Source of the DNA: Lentisphaeria bacterium
GTDB taxonomy: Bacteria > Verrucomicrobiota > Lentisphaeria > Oligosphaerales > Oligosphaeraceae
Length of the DNA stretch: 42,981 nucleotides
Reading direction: 5' to 3'
Assembly: GCA_016287975.1 (NCBI GenBank)
Contig: JAEEXV010000126.1
Location: forward strand, 1 to 42,981
The notes under the pieces were generated by a model. That model was not told the origin of the DNA and did no database searches. It was given only the letters and a program-made list of their open reading frames with translations. This document shows, piece after piece, positions 24,105 to 31,765 of this stretch; within the stretch, counting starts at the first letter, position 1; each line of letters opens with the position of its first letter. The position numbers and the translations under genes were made by a program.

Positions 24105-25157
24105 TCAGAGTTTGGCGATGACGGCGTCGGTGACCTGGGTGGTGGTGGCGGTGCCGCCGATGTCGGGGGTCTTGACGGCGCCTTGCTGGAGGACGGCGGA
24201 GATGGCGGCCATGAGGGCGTCGGCGGCGTCGTTTGCCTGGAGGTGTTCGAGCATCATGGCGATGGCCCAGAAGGTGCCGATGGGGTTGGCGATGCCCTTT
24301 CCCGCGATGTCGGGGGCGGAGCCGTGGATGGGCTCGAACATGCTGGGGTATTTGCGCTCGGGGTTGAGGTTTCCTGACGGGGAGATGCCGATGCTGCCGA
24401 GCATGGCGGAGCCCAGGTCGGTGAGGATGTCGCCGAAGAGGTTGCTGGCGACGACGACCTGCAGGCGCTCGGGGTGCATGATGAAGTATCCCGCGAGGGC
24501 GTCGATGTGCATCTTGGCGGCCTCGATGGAGGGATACTGCGCGCGGACTTCGTCGTAGATCTGGTCCCAGAAGACCATGGAGTGGTTGAGGGCGTTGGAC
24601 TTGGTCGCGCTCATCACCTTGGTGAGCCCGTGCGCGACGGCGTAGTCGAAGGCGTATTTGAGGATGCGCTCGGTGCCCTTGCGGGTGAAGACGGATTCCT
24701 GGACGGCGCGGTCGTGCGTGGTCTCGCCGATGCCGCAGTATTCGCCCTCGGAGTTCTCGCGGAAGACGATGAAGTCGATGGCGTCGGAGCGCAGCGGGGA
24801 GACGAGTCCAGGCAGCAGTTTGATGGGGCGGACGTTGACATATTCGTCGAAGCCGGTGCGGATGGGGAGGAGCAGTTCGCGCAGCGAGATGTGGTCGGGC
24901 ACGCCTGGGAAGCCGACGGCGCCCAGCAGGATCGCGTCGCAGTCGGCGAGGATCTTCATTCCGTCGTCGGGCATCATCTTGCCGTGCTTGAGATAGTATT
25001 CGCAGCTCCAGGGCAGTTCGTTGTAGTCGAAGCGGAGGCCGCCGTGGCGTTCGGCGAGCGCGTCGAGGACGCGCCTGCCTTCGTGGATGACATCGACGCC
25101 GATTCCGTCGCCAGGGAGGAGATTGATACGATAGGTGGTCATGGAGGTGAATTCCAT
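24105..25157 (-). CDS. Tartrate/D-malate dehydrogenase-type enzyme (IPMDH family)
   Basis: NAD-dependent, metal-dependent beta-decarboxylating dehydrogenase of the isocitrate/isopropylmalate family. LLPGDGIGVDVIHEG opens the protein; FRENSEGEYCGIGE supplies the catalytic Tyr; SATKSNALNHS the Lys; and VVASNLFGDILTDLGSAM and EPIHGSAPDIAGKG the metal and nucleotide segments. PWSCEYYLKHGKMMPDDG and GAVGFPGVPDHISL are closest to tartrate dehydrogenase/decarboxylase and D-malate dehydrogenase, rather than LeuB. Start options are ATG 25157 (chosen) or ATG 25142; the latter gives the classical MTTYRI N-terminus. Divergent from an AraC-type regulator, which may control it. Confidence 0.87.
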   Translation of the reverse strand: MEFTSMTTYRINLLPGDGIGVDVIHEGRRVLDALAERHGGLRFDYNELPWSCEYYLKHGKMMPDDGMKILADCDAILLGAVGFPGVPDHISLRELLLPIRTGFDEYVNVRPIKLLPGLVSPLRSDAIDFIVFRENSEGEYCGIGETTHDRAVQESVFTRKGTERILKYAFDYAVAHGLTKVMSATKSNALNHSMVFWDQIYDEVRAQYPSIEAAKMHIDALAGYFIMHPERLQVVVASNLFGDILTDLGSAMLGSIGISPSGNLNPERKYPSMFEPIHGSAPDIAGKGIANPIGTFWAIAMMLEHLQANDAADALMAAISAVLQQGAVKTPDIGGTATTTQVTDAVIAKL

Positions 25158-25266
25158 CGCGTGGGTTTCTTTTCTGCCTCGCGGCAGACACGTTTCTAAA
25201 TATAGCATGGGAACGGCGCCGCTGAATTGGCGGGGCGTGCTATTTTATGGCAAGGAGATGCAGACG
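25158..25266. promoter_or_regulatory. Divergent control region, dehydrogenase/AraC
   Basis: Holds a perfect inverted repeat TCTGCC-TCGC-GGCAGA (25173-25188), 16 nt upstream of the dehydrogenase ATG, that could be an operator or a leader hairpin. On the minus strand TATATT (complement of 25199-25204) is a -10-like hexamer placed to start the dehydrogenase transcript just before this repeat. For the AraC gene, AAGGAG at 25252-25257 is 9 nt before ATG 25267, which fixes that start. Confidence 0.5.
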
Positions 25267-26124
25267 ATGCTGAAATTGGTGCAGTTTTTTGTCATGGACG
25301 ACGTGCCTGACCTGCCCGTGGTGCTGGTCAACTGCGGTCACCAGTCGTTGGCGAGGGGGCACTACCGCTTTGACGGGCGGCTGCGTCGGGACACCCTGGG
25401 GCGGGAGGTGGCGATCTGGCAGTACACCCTTTCGGGGCGCGGGTGCATTGAAGTCGGCGGGGAGCGGCGGGAGCTGACGGCGGGGGACGCGTTCCTGGTG
25501 ACGGTGCCTGACGACCATGCGTATTATCTGCCGCGGAGGTCGTCGCATTGGGAGTTCCTGTACCTGACATGGACGGGGCGGTCGGCCATTGAACTGGGCC
25601 AGCGGCTGCGGCGGCAGTTCGGGGTGGTGGTGCATCATCCGCAGCCGTCGCGGCTGGTCGAGCGGGCGCAGGAGCTCCTCCGCAAGTACGACGGCAAGGC
25701 CTTGCCGAATCGCTGGGCCTCCTCTGCGCTGGGATACGAATTGTGGATGGTGCTGGCGGAGGAACTGCATTCGCAGGCGGGCGAGACGACGACGCCTGAA
25801 CTGTTGGTGGCGCTGGCGGAATATCTGCGGCAGAATCCCGACAAGTCGGGGCAGGGCATCGCGAGGATCGCGGCGGCGCTGGGCTACAGCCGCGCCCATT
25901 TCACGCGGCGGTTCACCGCCGAATGCGGCATCTCGCCCGCGCGCTATCTTCTGGAGCAGCGGCTTCGGCTGGCGGCGCAGATCCTGGGCACCACGCGCTG
26001 CCAGGTCAAGGACGTGGCGTGGCGGACTGGCTTCACGGACGTCAGCCACTTCTGCCGCGTCTTCCGCCGCCGCTTCCAGGTCTCCCCCGAGATCTTCCGA
26101 AACGGTGAGCGCCCGCGCGGGTGA
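25267..26124 (+). CDS. AraC-family transcriptional regulator
   Basis: A 285-residue DNA-binding regulator. The N-terminal half is a cupin-like sensing domain (ARGHYRFDGRL, YTLSGRGCIEVGGERREL, GDAFLVTVPDDHAYYLP), of the type that binds sugars. The C-terminal about 100 residues are the double helix-turn-helix: GIARIAAALGYSRAHFTRRF and DVAWRTGFTDVSHFCRVFRR, ending FQVSPEIFRN. Start: ATG 25267 is preferred because AAGGAG lies 9 nt before it, while the ATG at 25258 abuts the same motif and the frame extends open to 25135 only by chance. It is divergent from the dehydrogenase gene and may regulate it and the GH127 gene behind it. The ligand is not known. Confidence 0.93.
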   Translation: MLKLVQFFVMDDVPDLPVVLVNCGHQSLARGHYRFDGRLRRDTLGREVAIWQYTLSGRGCIEVGGERRELTAGDAFLVTVPDDHAYYLPRRSSHWEFLYLTWTGRSAIELGQRLRRQFGVVVHHPQPSRLVERAQELLRKYDGKALPNRWASSALGYELWMVLAEELHSQAGETTTPELLVALAEYLRQNPDKSGQGIARIAAALGYSRAHFTRRFTAECGISPARYLLEQRLRLAAQILGTTRCQVKDVAWRTGFTDVSHFCRVFRRRFQVSPEIFRNGERPRG

Positions 26125-26135
26125 GCTGGGGCGGC

Positions 26136-27455
26136 TCAGAGGTCTTCCAGGGAGAGGCCTTGAAAGGCGCATTTCAACTTGCACTTTTCAGGGTGCGCGT
26201 GCAGGAACACTTCGCCCTTTGCCTGAAGGGCGTGCAAGTTGATGCGGCGGGGCTCCCGCTTGATTTCATAGAAGTCGAGGGTAGAACGGAATTCGTCTTC
26301 GCAGATGAGGTCGATTTCGTTTTCTCCTTTCCGATCCCACCAGCCGCCCATTCTGGTGTAACTGGTGGTTTCCATGAATTTCCACTGGAAATACTGCTCC
26401 AGCGAATAGCCGGAAAAGACCTCGTAGTCCCTGCGGACAATCTTGCGCAGTTCTTCATATCGCCCCAGTTCAACCAGGTGCTGGTACTTGAATACAAAGC
26501 GAAACCAGCACCGAAAGAAACTGTCGCAGATCTCGTAGTGCGAGTTTTTCGATGACAATTTCGAATACAGTGGGACCTTTCGACGGATCAAGCCGTAGTC
26601 CGTCTCCAGACGCGCGAGGAACGCCCCCACGTCGCAGCCCACATCGTTCTTGATTTGGGAGTATTCCGAGCTCCCAGACGAAATTGAGGAGAGAATCGAC
26701 AGATAGGTGCTGTATTCCGCTCCAAACTCCAGGGATAAAAGCGCTAGCCCTTCGTCGATGAAAGACGATCCTTCGCAGAAGATGGCGTCGATCATCGCGT
26801 CCCGTGTTGTCGCTCCGTCATCCATCAGCCGTTGCACATAACGGGCGACCCCGCCCGTAAAGGCCCACAGCGCCAGCAAATCCTCCTGCGCGTGGCGCGG
26901 CGAATGCTCGGCCAAAATTTCCTTCAAGACCGATGGCGTGAACGGCTCCAGGCGAAGACTGTCCGTGCGCCGCCCGTAAAGCGGTTCCTGCCGATCACGG
27001 AATATTTTGTTCATCAGACGGTTGATGCTTCCGCAGACAATCAGGTTCAGACGTGATTTCTTTTCATATTCGTCCCATATTGCGGCCAAAGCGCTGAAGA
27101 CCGACGGGTTCACCCGAAAGAAATCCTGGAATTCGTCGATGAACATTGTGATTGGGCGGCTTGTAGACTCCTCAAAGACCACTCGCAGCAAATCCTCCAG
27201 CCGCGTGGCCTCCCCGACCAGACGCACTCCCAGAACCTCGGAAATGCTGCGCTGGAAGGAAACGCATAATTCCTTCTCCGTCTTGCGACCTACATACAGA
27301 TAAACATACGGCACCCCGTCCAAGGCATGTCTCACCAATTGAGTCTTGCCAATGCGACGACGGCCAGTCACCACCGTCAGTCGCGCATTGCTCTCCGATT
27401 GCCGCTGGATTCTCTTCAGCAACGCCAATTCACGCTCGCGATCAAAAAACCTCAT
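26136..27455 (-). CDS. DUF234-type archaeal-like ATPase
   Basis: A 439-residue P-loop ATPase of the archaeal-ATPase/DUF234 type. It opens FFDRERELALLKRI, with Walker A VVTGRRRIGKTQLVRHAL (about 27-44), Walker B ITMFIDEFQDFFRV (about 102-115) and sensor-like NLIVCGSINRLMNK. A winged-helix segment follows (about 250-320), and the C-terminus has a PD-(D/E)XK-like core (NEIDLICEDE, LDFYEIKREP), typical of DUF234. Members are frequent in archaea and scattered in gut bacteria as mobile-looking singletons; the biological role is unknown. The gene is visibly poorer in GC than its neighbours, suggesting horizontal acquisition. AAGGAG precedes the ATG, and an AT-rich 178-bp gap (27456-27633) separates it from the RpiR gene. 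Confidence 0.9.
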   Translation of the reverse strand: MRFFDRERELALLKRIQRQSESNARLTVVTGRRRIGKTQLVRHALDGVPYVYLYVGRKTEKELCVSFQRSISEVLGVRLVGEATRLEDLLRVVFEESTSRPITMFIDEFQDFFRVNPSVFSALAAIWDEYEKKSRLNLIVCGSINRLMNKIFRDRQEPLYGRRTDSLRLEPFTPSVLKEILAEHSPRHAQEDLLALWAFTGGVARYVQRLMDDGATTRDAMIDAIFCEGSSFIDEGLALLSLEFGAEYSTYLSILSSISSGSSEYSQIKNDVGCDVGAFLARLETDYGLIRRKVPLYSKLSSKNSHYEICDSFFRCWFRFVFKYQHLVELGRYEELRKIVRRDYEVFSGYSLEQYFQWKFMETTSYTRMGGWWDRKGENEIDLICEDEFRSTLDFYEIKREPRRINLHALQAKGEVFLHAHPEKCKLKCAFQGLSLEDL

Positions 27456-27633
27456 CGACGGGCTCCTTGCTTATGAAATCTCCGTTAATTTAATGGCGGT
27501 TACATAATATAGCGCAACTCGTCCAGTCGGCGGCATGTCGGAATCCCTCGCCGATTGTTTTTCGCGGGAGGGATGTCGGCGAAGCCTGTCCTGGTGAACT
27601 ATCCTCGCAACTGTCGTGGGCGTCCCGTCGTTG

Positions 27634-28500
27634 TCATCCGGGCGTTTTGGCGTTTTTCGTCGCCGTCTGGGAGAAGATGCGTCGGATGCGTTTTTCGGTC
27701 TGGCGGGGTTTTCGTCCTGCGAGTGCGTATGCGAGGACGGTGACGACGAGATGCTGGACGATGATGGAGTCCATGGCACCGAGTCGGAGTTTTTCCTCGT
27801 CGGCGAGGGTTGGCAGGACGATGTCCGCGGCCTGTGCCAGGCGGGAATGGAGATAGTTGGTCAATGCGACGACGGGGAGGCGGTTGGCCTGGGCGAGGCG
27901 GACCAGTTCGAGGAGGGAAGGCGTTTCGCCGCTGAAGGAGATGGCGATCAGCAGGTCGTTTTGGGTGAGCGTCGCGCAGATGGCGGCGGTGACCTCGGGA
28001 TCCGCCACGAAGAGGGCGGGGTAGCCGAACCGATGCAGTTTGATCTGCAAGTCGTATGCGGCATGGGCGGAACTGCCGACGGCGCCGATGAGGATGGTGC
28101 GGGCCTTGCCGATCTTTTCAATGGCCGCATGGACATCCTTTTCCTCCAGGTGCGCCAGGGTGGCATGGATGGAGTGGTCCAGGCGCTGCGCCAGACCGCG
28201 CTTCAGCTGGCTGAATCCCCCTTTCGCCTCGACCATCTGGTGCTGCAGGAGGTCGGGCGGCGTGAGGAGTTCGGCGACCAGGCGGTTCTTCAATTCCGAG
28301 AATCCAGGGACGCCCAGCCGCTGGCACAGCCGCACAATCTGGGACGGGTCGCAGTGGCATCGTCGGGCCAGGTCGCTCAACCGCTCCTGGAGGACTTCGC
28401 GCGGGGCCTGCAGAATCTGCTCGGCAATCACGCGGTTGTTGCCAGTCAGGGCAGGGAGCAGTTGCTGGATTCCCAGCAAAATACCAAGGGGTGCGTCCAT
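27634..28500 (-). CDS. RpiR/MurR-family transcriptional regulator (HTH + SIS)
   Basis: A 288-residue sugar-phosphate-responsive regulator. Residues about 1-80 form the HTH_6 domain (NNRVIAEQILQAPREVLQ, DLARRCHCDPSQIVRLCQRLG, FSELKNRL). Residues about 115-260 form a SIS sugar-isomerase domain (ARTILIGAVGSSAHAAYDL, DLLIAISFSGETPSLLELV, VVALTNYLHSRLAQAADIVL) that binds phosphosugars. The C-terminus is basic. It is divergent from the phosphomannose isomerase-like/ROK cluster across the heptamer array, so it is the obvious candidate regulator of that cluster. The start codon ATG 28500 has AGGAGG about 20 nt upstream, further than usual. Confidence 0.92.
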   Translation of the reverse strand: MDAPLGILLGIQQLLPALTGNNRVIAEQILQAPREVLQERLSDLARRCHCDPSQIVRLCQRLGVPGFSELKNRLVAELLTPPDLLQHQMVEAKGGFSQLKRGLAQRLDHSIHATLAHLEEKDVHAAIEKIGKARTILIGAVGSSAHAAYDLQIKLHRFGYPALFVADPEVTAAICATLTQNDLLIAISFSGETPSLLELVRLAQANRLPVVALTNYLHSRLAQAADIVLPTLADEEKLRLGAMDSIIVQHLVVTVLAYALAGRKPRQTEKRIRRIFSQTATKNAKTPG

Positions 28501-28603
28501 GAATCGTCAATCAACCTGAAAAATCCTCCTGCCCTGGGTGGCGCGGAAACGGATCCGCCACTCGGCATCCGCGTACTATAAGGCCTGAAACTGCGGAAAT
28601 GGC

Positions 28604-28998
28604 TGGGATCGGACGGGACATTGGATGGGACATGGGACATTGGACGCTGGACGGGACATTGGACGCTGGACTTTGGACCTGGGATTTTGGACGGGACATT
28701 GGACATTGGACTTTGGACTTTGGGATTTTGGACGGGACATTGGACATTGGACTTTGGACTTTGGACGGGACATTGGACGCTGGACTTTGGACCTGGGATT
28801 TTGGACGGGACATTGGACATTGGACTTTGGACTTTGGACTTTGGACTTTGGACCTGGGATTTTGGACGGGACATTGGACATTGGACTTTGGACTTTGGAC
28901 GGGACATTGGACTTTGGACCTGGGATTTTGGACGGGACATTGGACTTTGGACTTTGGACGGGACTTTGGATTTGGGATGGGACATTGGACATTGGACT
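28604..28998. repeat. Degenerate heptanucleotide tandem array
   Basis: About 395 bp built almost wholly from 7-nt units GGAC(A/T)TT, with variants GGACCTG, GGATTTT and GGACGCT and a few shortened 5-nt units (GGACG, GGATG). A 20-nt core, GGGATTTTGGACGGGACATT, occurs exactly five times at 28681, 28722, 28795, 28856 and 28922, at irregular spacing (41-73 nt), giving a higher-order structure. The plus strand is purine/G-rich with GG every seven bases. Most of the array is free of stop codons in all six frames, which explains several overlapping open frames here that are not genes. It fills the region between the RpiR gene and the divergent sugar cluster. Confidence 0.95.
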
Positions 28999-29060
28999 TC
29001 GGGCGGCGAGGCATTCCTGGGGGGCCAATTTGGAAAGTGTGGAAAAAGTGGGACGAGGCG

Positions 29061-29129
29061 TGGATTATCAAAAATGTTGATTTATATTTAGGGCATAATC
29101 AAAAAAAAAGACAATGTGGGAGTAAGGCC
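29061..29129 (+). promoter_or_regulatory. AT-rich promoter/operator of sugar cluster
   Basis: An AT-rich 65-bp stretch between the heptamer array and the isomerase-like gene. TGGATT (29061-29066), a 16-nt spacer and TATATT (29083-29088) form a weak promoter; CATAAT (29094-29099) is another -10-like hexamer. An inverted repeat ATCAA-AAATG-TTGAT (29067-29081) overlaps it and could be a repressor site. AAGG (29124-29127) in GGGAGTAAGG serves as SD for ATG 29130. Confidence 0.5.
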
Positions 29130-30938
29130 ATGAGTTTCATGTTCAATCCGTATCCATACCGTGATCCGAACGCGGTGAACCGTCCGATGCTGGCGTCGGA
29201 GTTGGCGGGGCAGTTGGTCTGCGGGGATCTGGCGGTGGCGCGGGCGCTGCTGTCGGCGTTGCCTGGCGGTCGCGGGGTGCTGCTGGTGGACGGGTATGTC
29301 GGGGCTTCGTTCGAGGGTGTGCTGTCGCGCCTGCGCGAGGCGGCGGCGGGGAGGCGGCTGGAGGGTGTTTCGGTGTCGGCTGGCTACAAGGGCGAGGCGG
29401 AACTGGAGGCGATGCTGTCGGAGACGCTGCCTGAGGATCGGGAGCAGGATCCCGTGCTGCTGTTCGGCAAGAGCGTCCACCGCGGGATTGAATCGCTGTT
29501 TGACGCGTCGGCGGTGTCGGCGGTGTCTGAGCAGGTGCGTCGGCTACGGGGGGAGTGCGATGTGGTGGTGTTGTACGGCTGCGGGGCGGCGTCCAAGGCG
29601 TTCCGAGGTCTCGGGGAGGTCGCGGCGTTCGTGGACGTCACGCCGTTGGAGACGACGCTGCGGATCCGCGCGCGCCAGGTGTCGAACCTGGGGGACGATG
29701 GCCGGCTCCGCCCGCTTTCCTACATCTTTCGGCGGATGTACTACTACGACTACGAGATCATGATGCAGCACCGCCAGCAGTTGATATCGGACGGGCGGAT
29801 CGACTTCTACGTGGATGGCAACCAGGCGGGGCGTCTCAAGCTGCTGCCGCTGGCGGCGTTCAAGGCGGTGGCGGGGCGTCTGCTGGATTCGCCGTTCCGC
29901 TGCACGCCAGTCTACATCGAGGGCGTGTGGGGCGGGTTCTATGTCAAGCGGCTGCGTCGGCTGCCGGACGACATGCGCAACTGCGCCTGGGTCTTCGACA
30001 TGATCCCGAACGAGGTGAGCGTGCAGATCAAGGTGGGGGCGGAGACCGTCGAGGTGCCCTTCTCGACGATCTTCAAGGAGTTCGGGGCGCGCCTGATGGG
30101 GGAGGGGAGCGTGCGGCGCTTCGGTTCGGTCTTCCCGATCCGCTTCAACTACGACGACACCTACGGCGGGGCGGGGAACATGTCGATCCAGGTGCATCCG
30201 CCGCAGGCGTACAACCAGGAGCATTTCGGGGAGCCGTTCCAGCAGGACGAAAGCTACTACTGCGTCGCGACGGCGGGTTCCAAGACCTACCTGGGCCTCC
30301 AGGACGACTGCGACGTGGAGGAGTTCTTCCAGTGCGTCGGCGAGGCGGAACGGAACCACGTCCCCTTCGACCACGACAAGTACGTCAACAGTTTCCCCAG
30401 CGCGACGGGCGACCAGTTCCTGCTGCCTGGCGGCACCATCCACGCCTCGGGGCGCAACCAGGTGGTGCTGGAGATCGGCAGCTACACCATCGGCAGCTAT
30501 ACCTTCAAGCTCTACGACTACCTGCGCCGTGACCTGGACGGCAACCCGCGGCCCATCCACTCCTATCACGGCAGGAATGTCCTGGTGACGGAGCGGCGGA
30601 GGAGCGCCGTGGACGGCGTCCTGCGCCCCAGGCCGAAGACCGTCCGCGAAGGGGATGGCTGGAAGGAGGAGATTCTCGGCGAGCACGATCTCATCTACTT
30701 CAGCCTGCGCAGGCTGTCCTTCGCGCGCGCCATCCACGACGACACCCGCGGCGAGAAGTTCCATGTGCTGGTGCTGGTCGAGGGCGAGGAAGTCCTGGTC
30801 TGCTCGAACAAGAATCCCGAGTGCTGCTACCACGCCAGGTTCATGGACATGGTGGTGGTGCCCGCCTCCATGGGAGAGTACGTCGTCATCAATTTGGGAG
30901 AGACGCCATGCCGGGTCCACAAGACCATGCTGAAGTGA
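29130..30938 (+). CDS. Class I phosphomannose isomerase-like protein with unassigned N-terminal half
   Basis: A 602-residue protein. The C-terminal half (about 240-602) is a type I mannose-6-phosphate isomerase-like cupin: the zinc motif Q354-V-H356 in MSIQVHPPQAY, E374 in QQDESYYC, H438 in LLPGGTIHASGRNQVVLEIG, and the family tail KLYDYLRRDLDGNPRPIH. It probably interconverts a ketose- and aldose-phosphate. The N-terminal 240 residues (VLLVDGYVGASFEGVLSRLR, VVVLYGCGAASKAFRGLGEV, DFYVDGNQAGRLKLLPL) look Rossmann/P-loop-like but show no clear Walker A; not recognised. The reading frame stays open back through the heptamer array to 28599, but ATG 29130 has a good SD. It overlaps the ROK kinase gene by 31 nt. 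Confidence 0.8.
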   Translation: MSFMFNPYPYRDPNAVNRPMLASELAGQLVCGDLAVARALLSALPGGRGVLLVDGYVGASFEGVLSRLREAAAGRRLEGVSVSAGYKGEAELEAMLSETLPEDREQDPVLLFGKSVHRGIESLFDASAVSAVSEQVRRLRGECDVVVLYGCGAASKAFRGLGEVAAFVDVTPLETTLRIRARQVSNLGDDGRLRPLSYIFRRMYYYDYEIMMQHRQQLISDGRIDFYVDGNQAGRLKLLPLAAFKAVAGRLLDSPFRCTPVYIEGVWGGFYVKRLRRLPDDMRNCAWVFDMIPNEVSVQIKVGAETVEVPFSTIFKEFGARLMGEGSVRRFGSVFPIRFNYDDTYGGAGNMSIQVHPPQAYNQEHFGEPFQQDESYYCVATAGSKTYLGLQDDCDVEEFFQCVGEAERNHVPFDHDKYVNSFPSATGDQFLLPGGTIHASGRNQVVLEIGSYTIGSYTFKLYDYLRRDLDGNPRPIHSYHGRNVLVTERRRSAVDGVLRPRPKTVREGDGWKEEILGEHDLIYFSLRRLSFARAIHDDTRGEKFHVLVLVEGEEVLVCSNKNPECCYHARFMDMVVVPASMGEYVVINLGETPCRVHKTMLK

Positions 30939-31735
30939 TCCTTGCCATCGACCTGGGCGGGACCTTCATCAAGTCGGGGCTGGTCCACGGCGGCTCCGTG
31001 CGCCCGCTTCCGCCCGTGCCAAGCCACGCGTCAGGCGGCGTGGAGGAGATCGCGGCGGCGCTGGGCGAAGTCCTCGCCGCCGCAGGGGACTTCGCCGCCG
31101 TCGCCGTCGCGGCGCCAGGGCCGTTCGACTACGTGAAAGGCATCAGTTTCATGCGGCACAAGTTCCCCGCCCTGTACGGGCAGGATTTGCGTGCGTTCTT
31201 CCCGCGCCATGAAGTGCGCTTCGTGCATGACGCGGGCGCCTTCGCCCTGGGGGAGTTTCATGGGGGCGCCCTGCGAGGCTGCGCCAACTGCGGCGCAGTC
31301 ACCCTCGGTACTGGCCTCGGCGCCGCCGTCCTCAAGGACGGCACGCTGCTCGCGCTGCCGAATGGCATGCCGCAGCTGGAAGTCTCCCTCTGGGACAAGC
31401 CCATGCGCGGGGAAACCGTCGAGCATTGGGTCTCGGCTGCCGCGCTGACGCGCGGCTTCCCTGGAACGACCGCCAAGGAGCTGGGGATGATGGCCAAGGC
31501 GGGCAATGCGGCTGCGCAGGAGGCCTTCCGCCAGTTCGGGGAGGCGCTGGCCGAAGCGCTGGCGCCCTGGTGTGCCTGCCATCGCCTGGCGAGGGTCGCC
31601 GTCGGCGGCCAAATCGCCCGCGACCTCGACCTCTTCTCCACGCCGCTGCGCGATCTGCCCGTTGTCGCGGCGCAATGTCCCGACCATGCCGCACTCCTGG
31701 GTGCCGCATCCCTGTTCCGTCCATCGAAATCCTGA
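30908..31735 (+). CDS. ROK-family sugar kinase
   Basis: A 275-residue kinase of the ROK family that would phosphorylate a hexose or N-acetylated hexose. LAIDLGGTFIKSGLV is the phosphate-binding DxGGT motif, FVHDAGAFALGEF the sugar-site segment with catalytic Asp, and VTLGTGLGAAVL the second glycine motif. The usual ROK zinc motif CxCGxxGCxE is missing: only RGCANCGAV remains, before the glycine motif, and the protein is shorter than typical. It therefore belongs to the zinc-less branch. GGGAGAG lies 5-11 nt before ATG 30908, which is inside the end of the isomerase-like gene, so translation is coupled. The pair probably handles one imported sugar under RpiR control. Confidence 0.88.
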   Translation: MPGPQDHAEVILAIDLGGTFIKSGLVHGGSVRPLPPVPSHASGGVEEIAAALGEVLAAAGDFAAVAVAAPGPFDYVKGISFMRHKFPALYGQDLRAFFPRHEVRFVHDAGAFALGEFHGGALRGCANCGAVTLGTGLGAAVLKDGTLLALPNGMPQLEVSLWDKPMRGETVEHWVSAAALTRGFPGTTAKELGMMAKAGNAAAQEAFRQFGEALAEALAPWCACHRLARVAVGGQIARDLDLFSTPLRDLPVVAAQCPDHAALLGAASLFRPSKS

Positions 31736-31765
31736 CGTGTACCTCCACCCCTCAAACAAACTACC

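Noticed and set aside
28604..28998. CRISPR array
   Set aside because: No unique spacers, repeats too short and directly adjoining, and no cas genes.
28446..29091. Several overlapping open frames inside the heptamer array, both strands
   Set aside because: They are a by-product of a 7-nt unit without stops in any frame; the predicted peptides are simple repeats without start signals.
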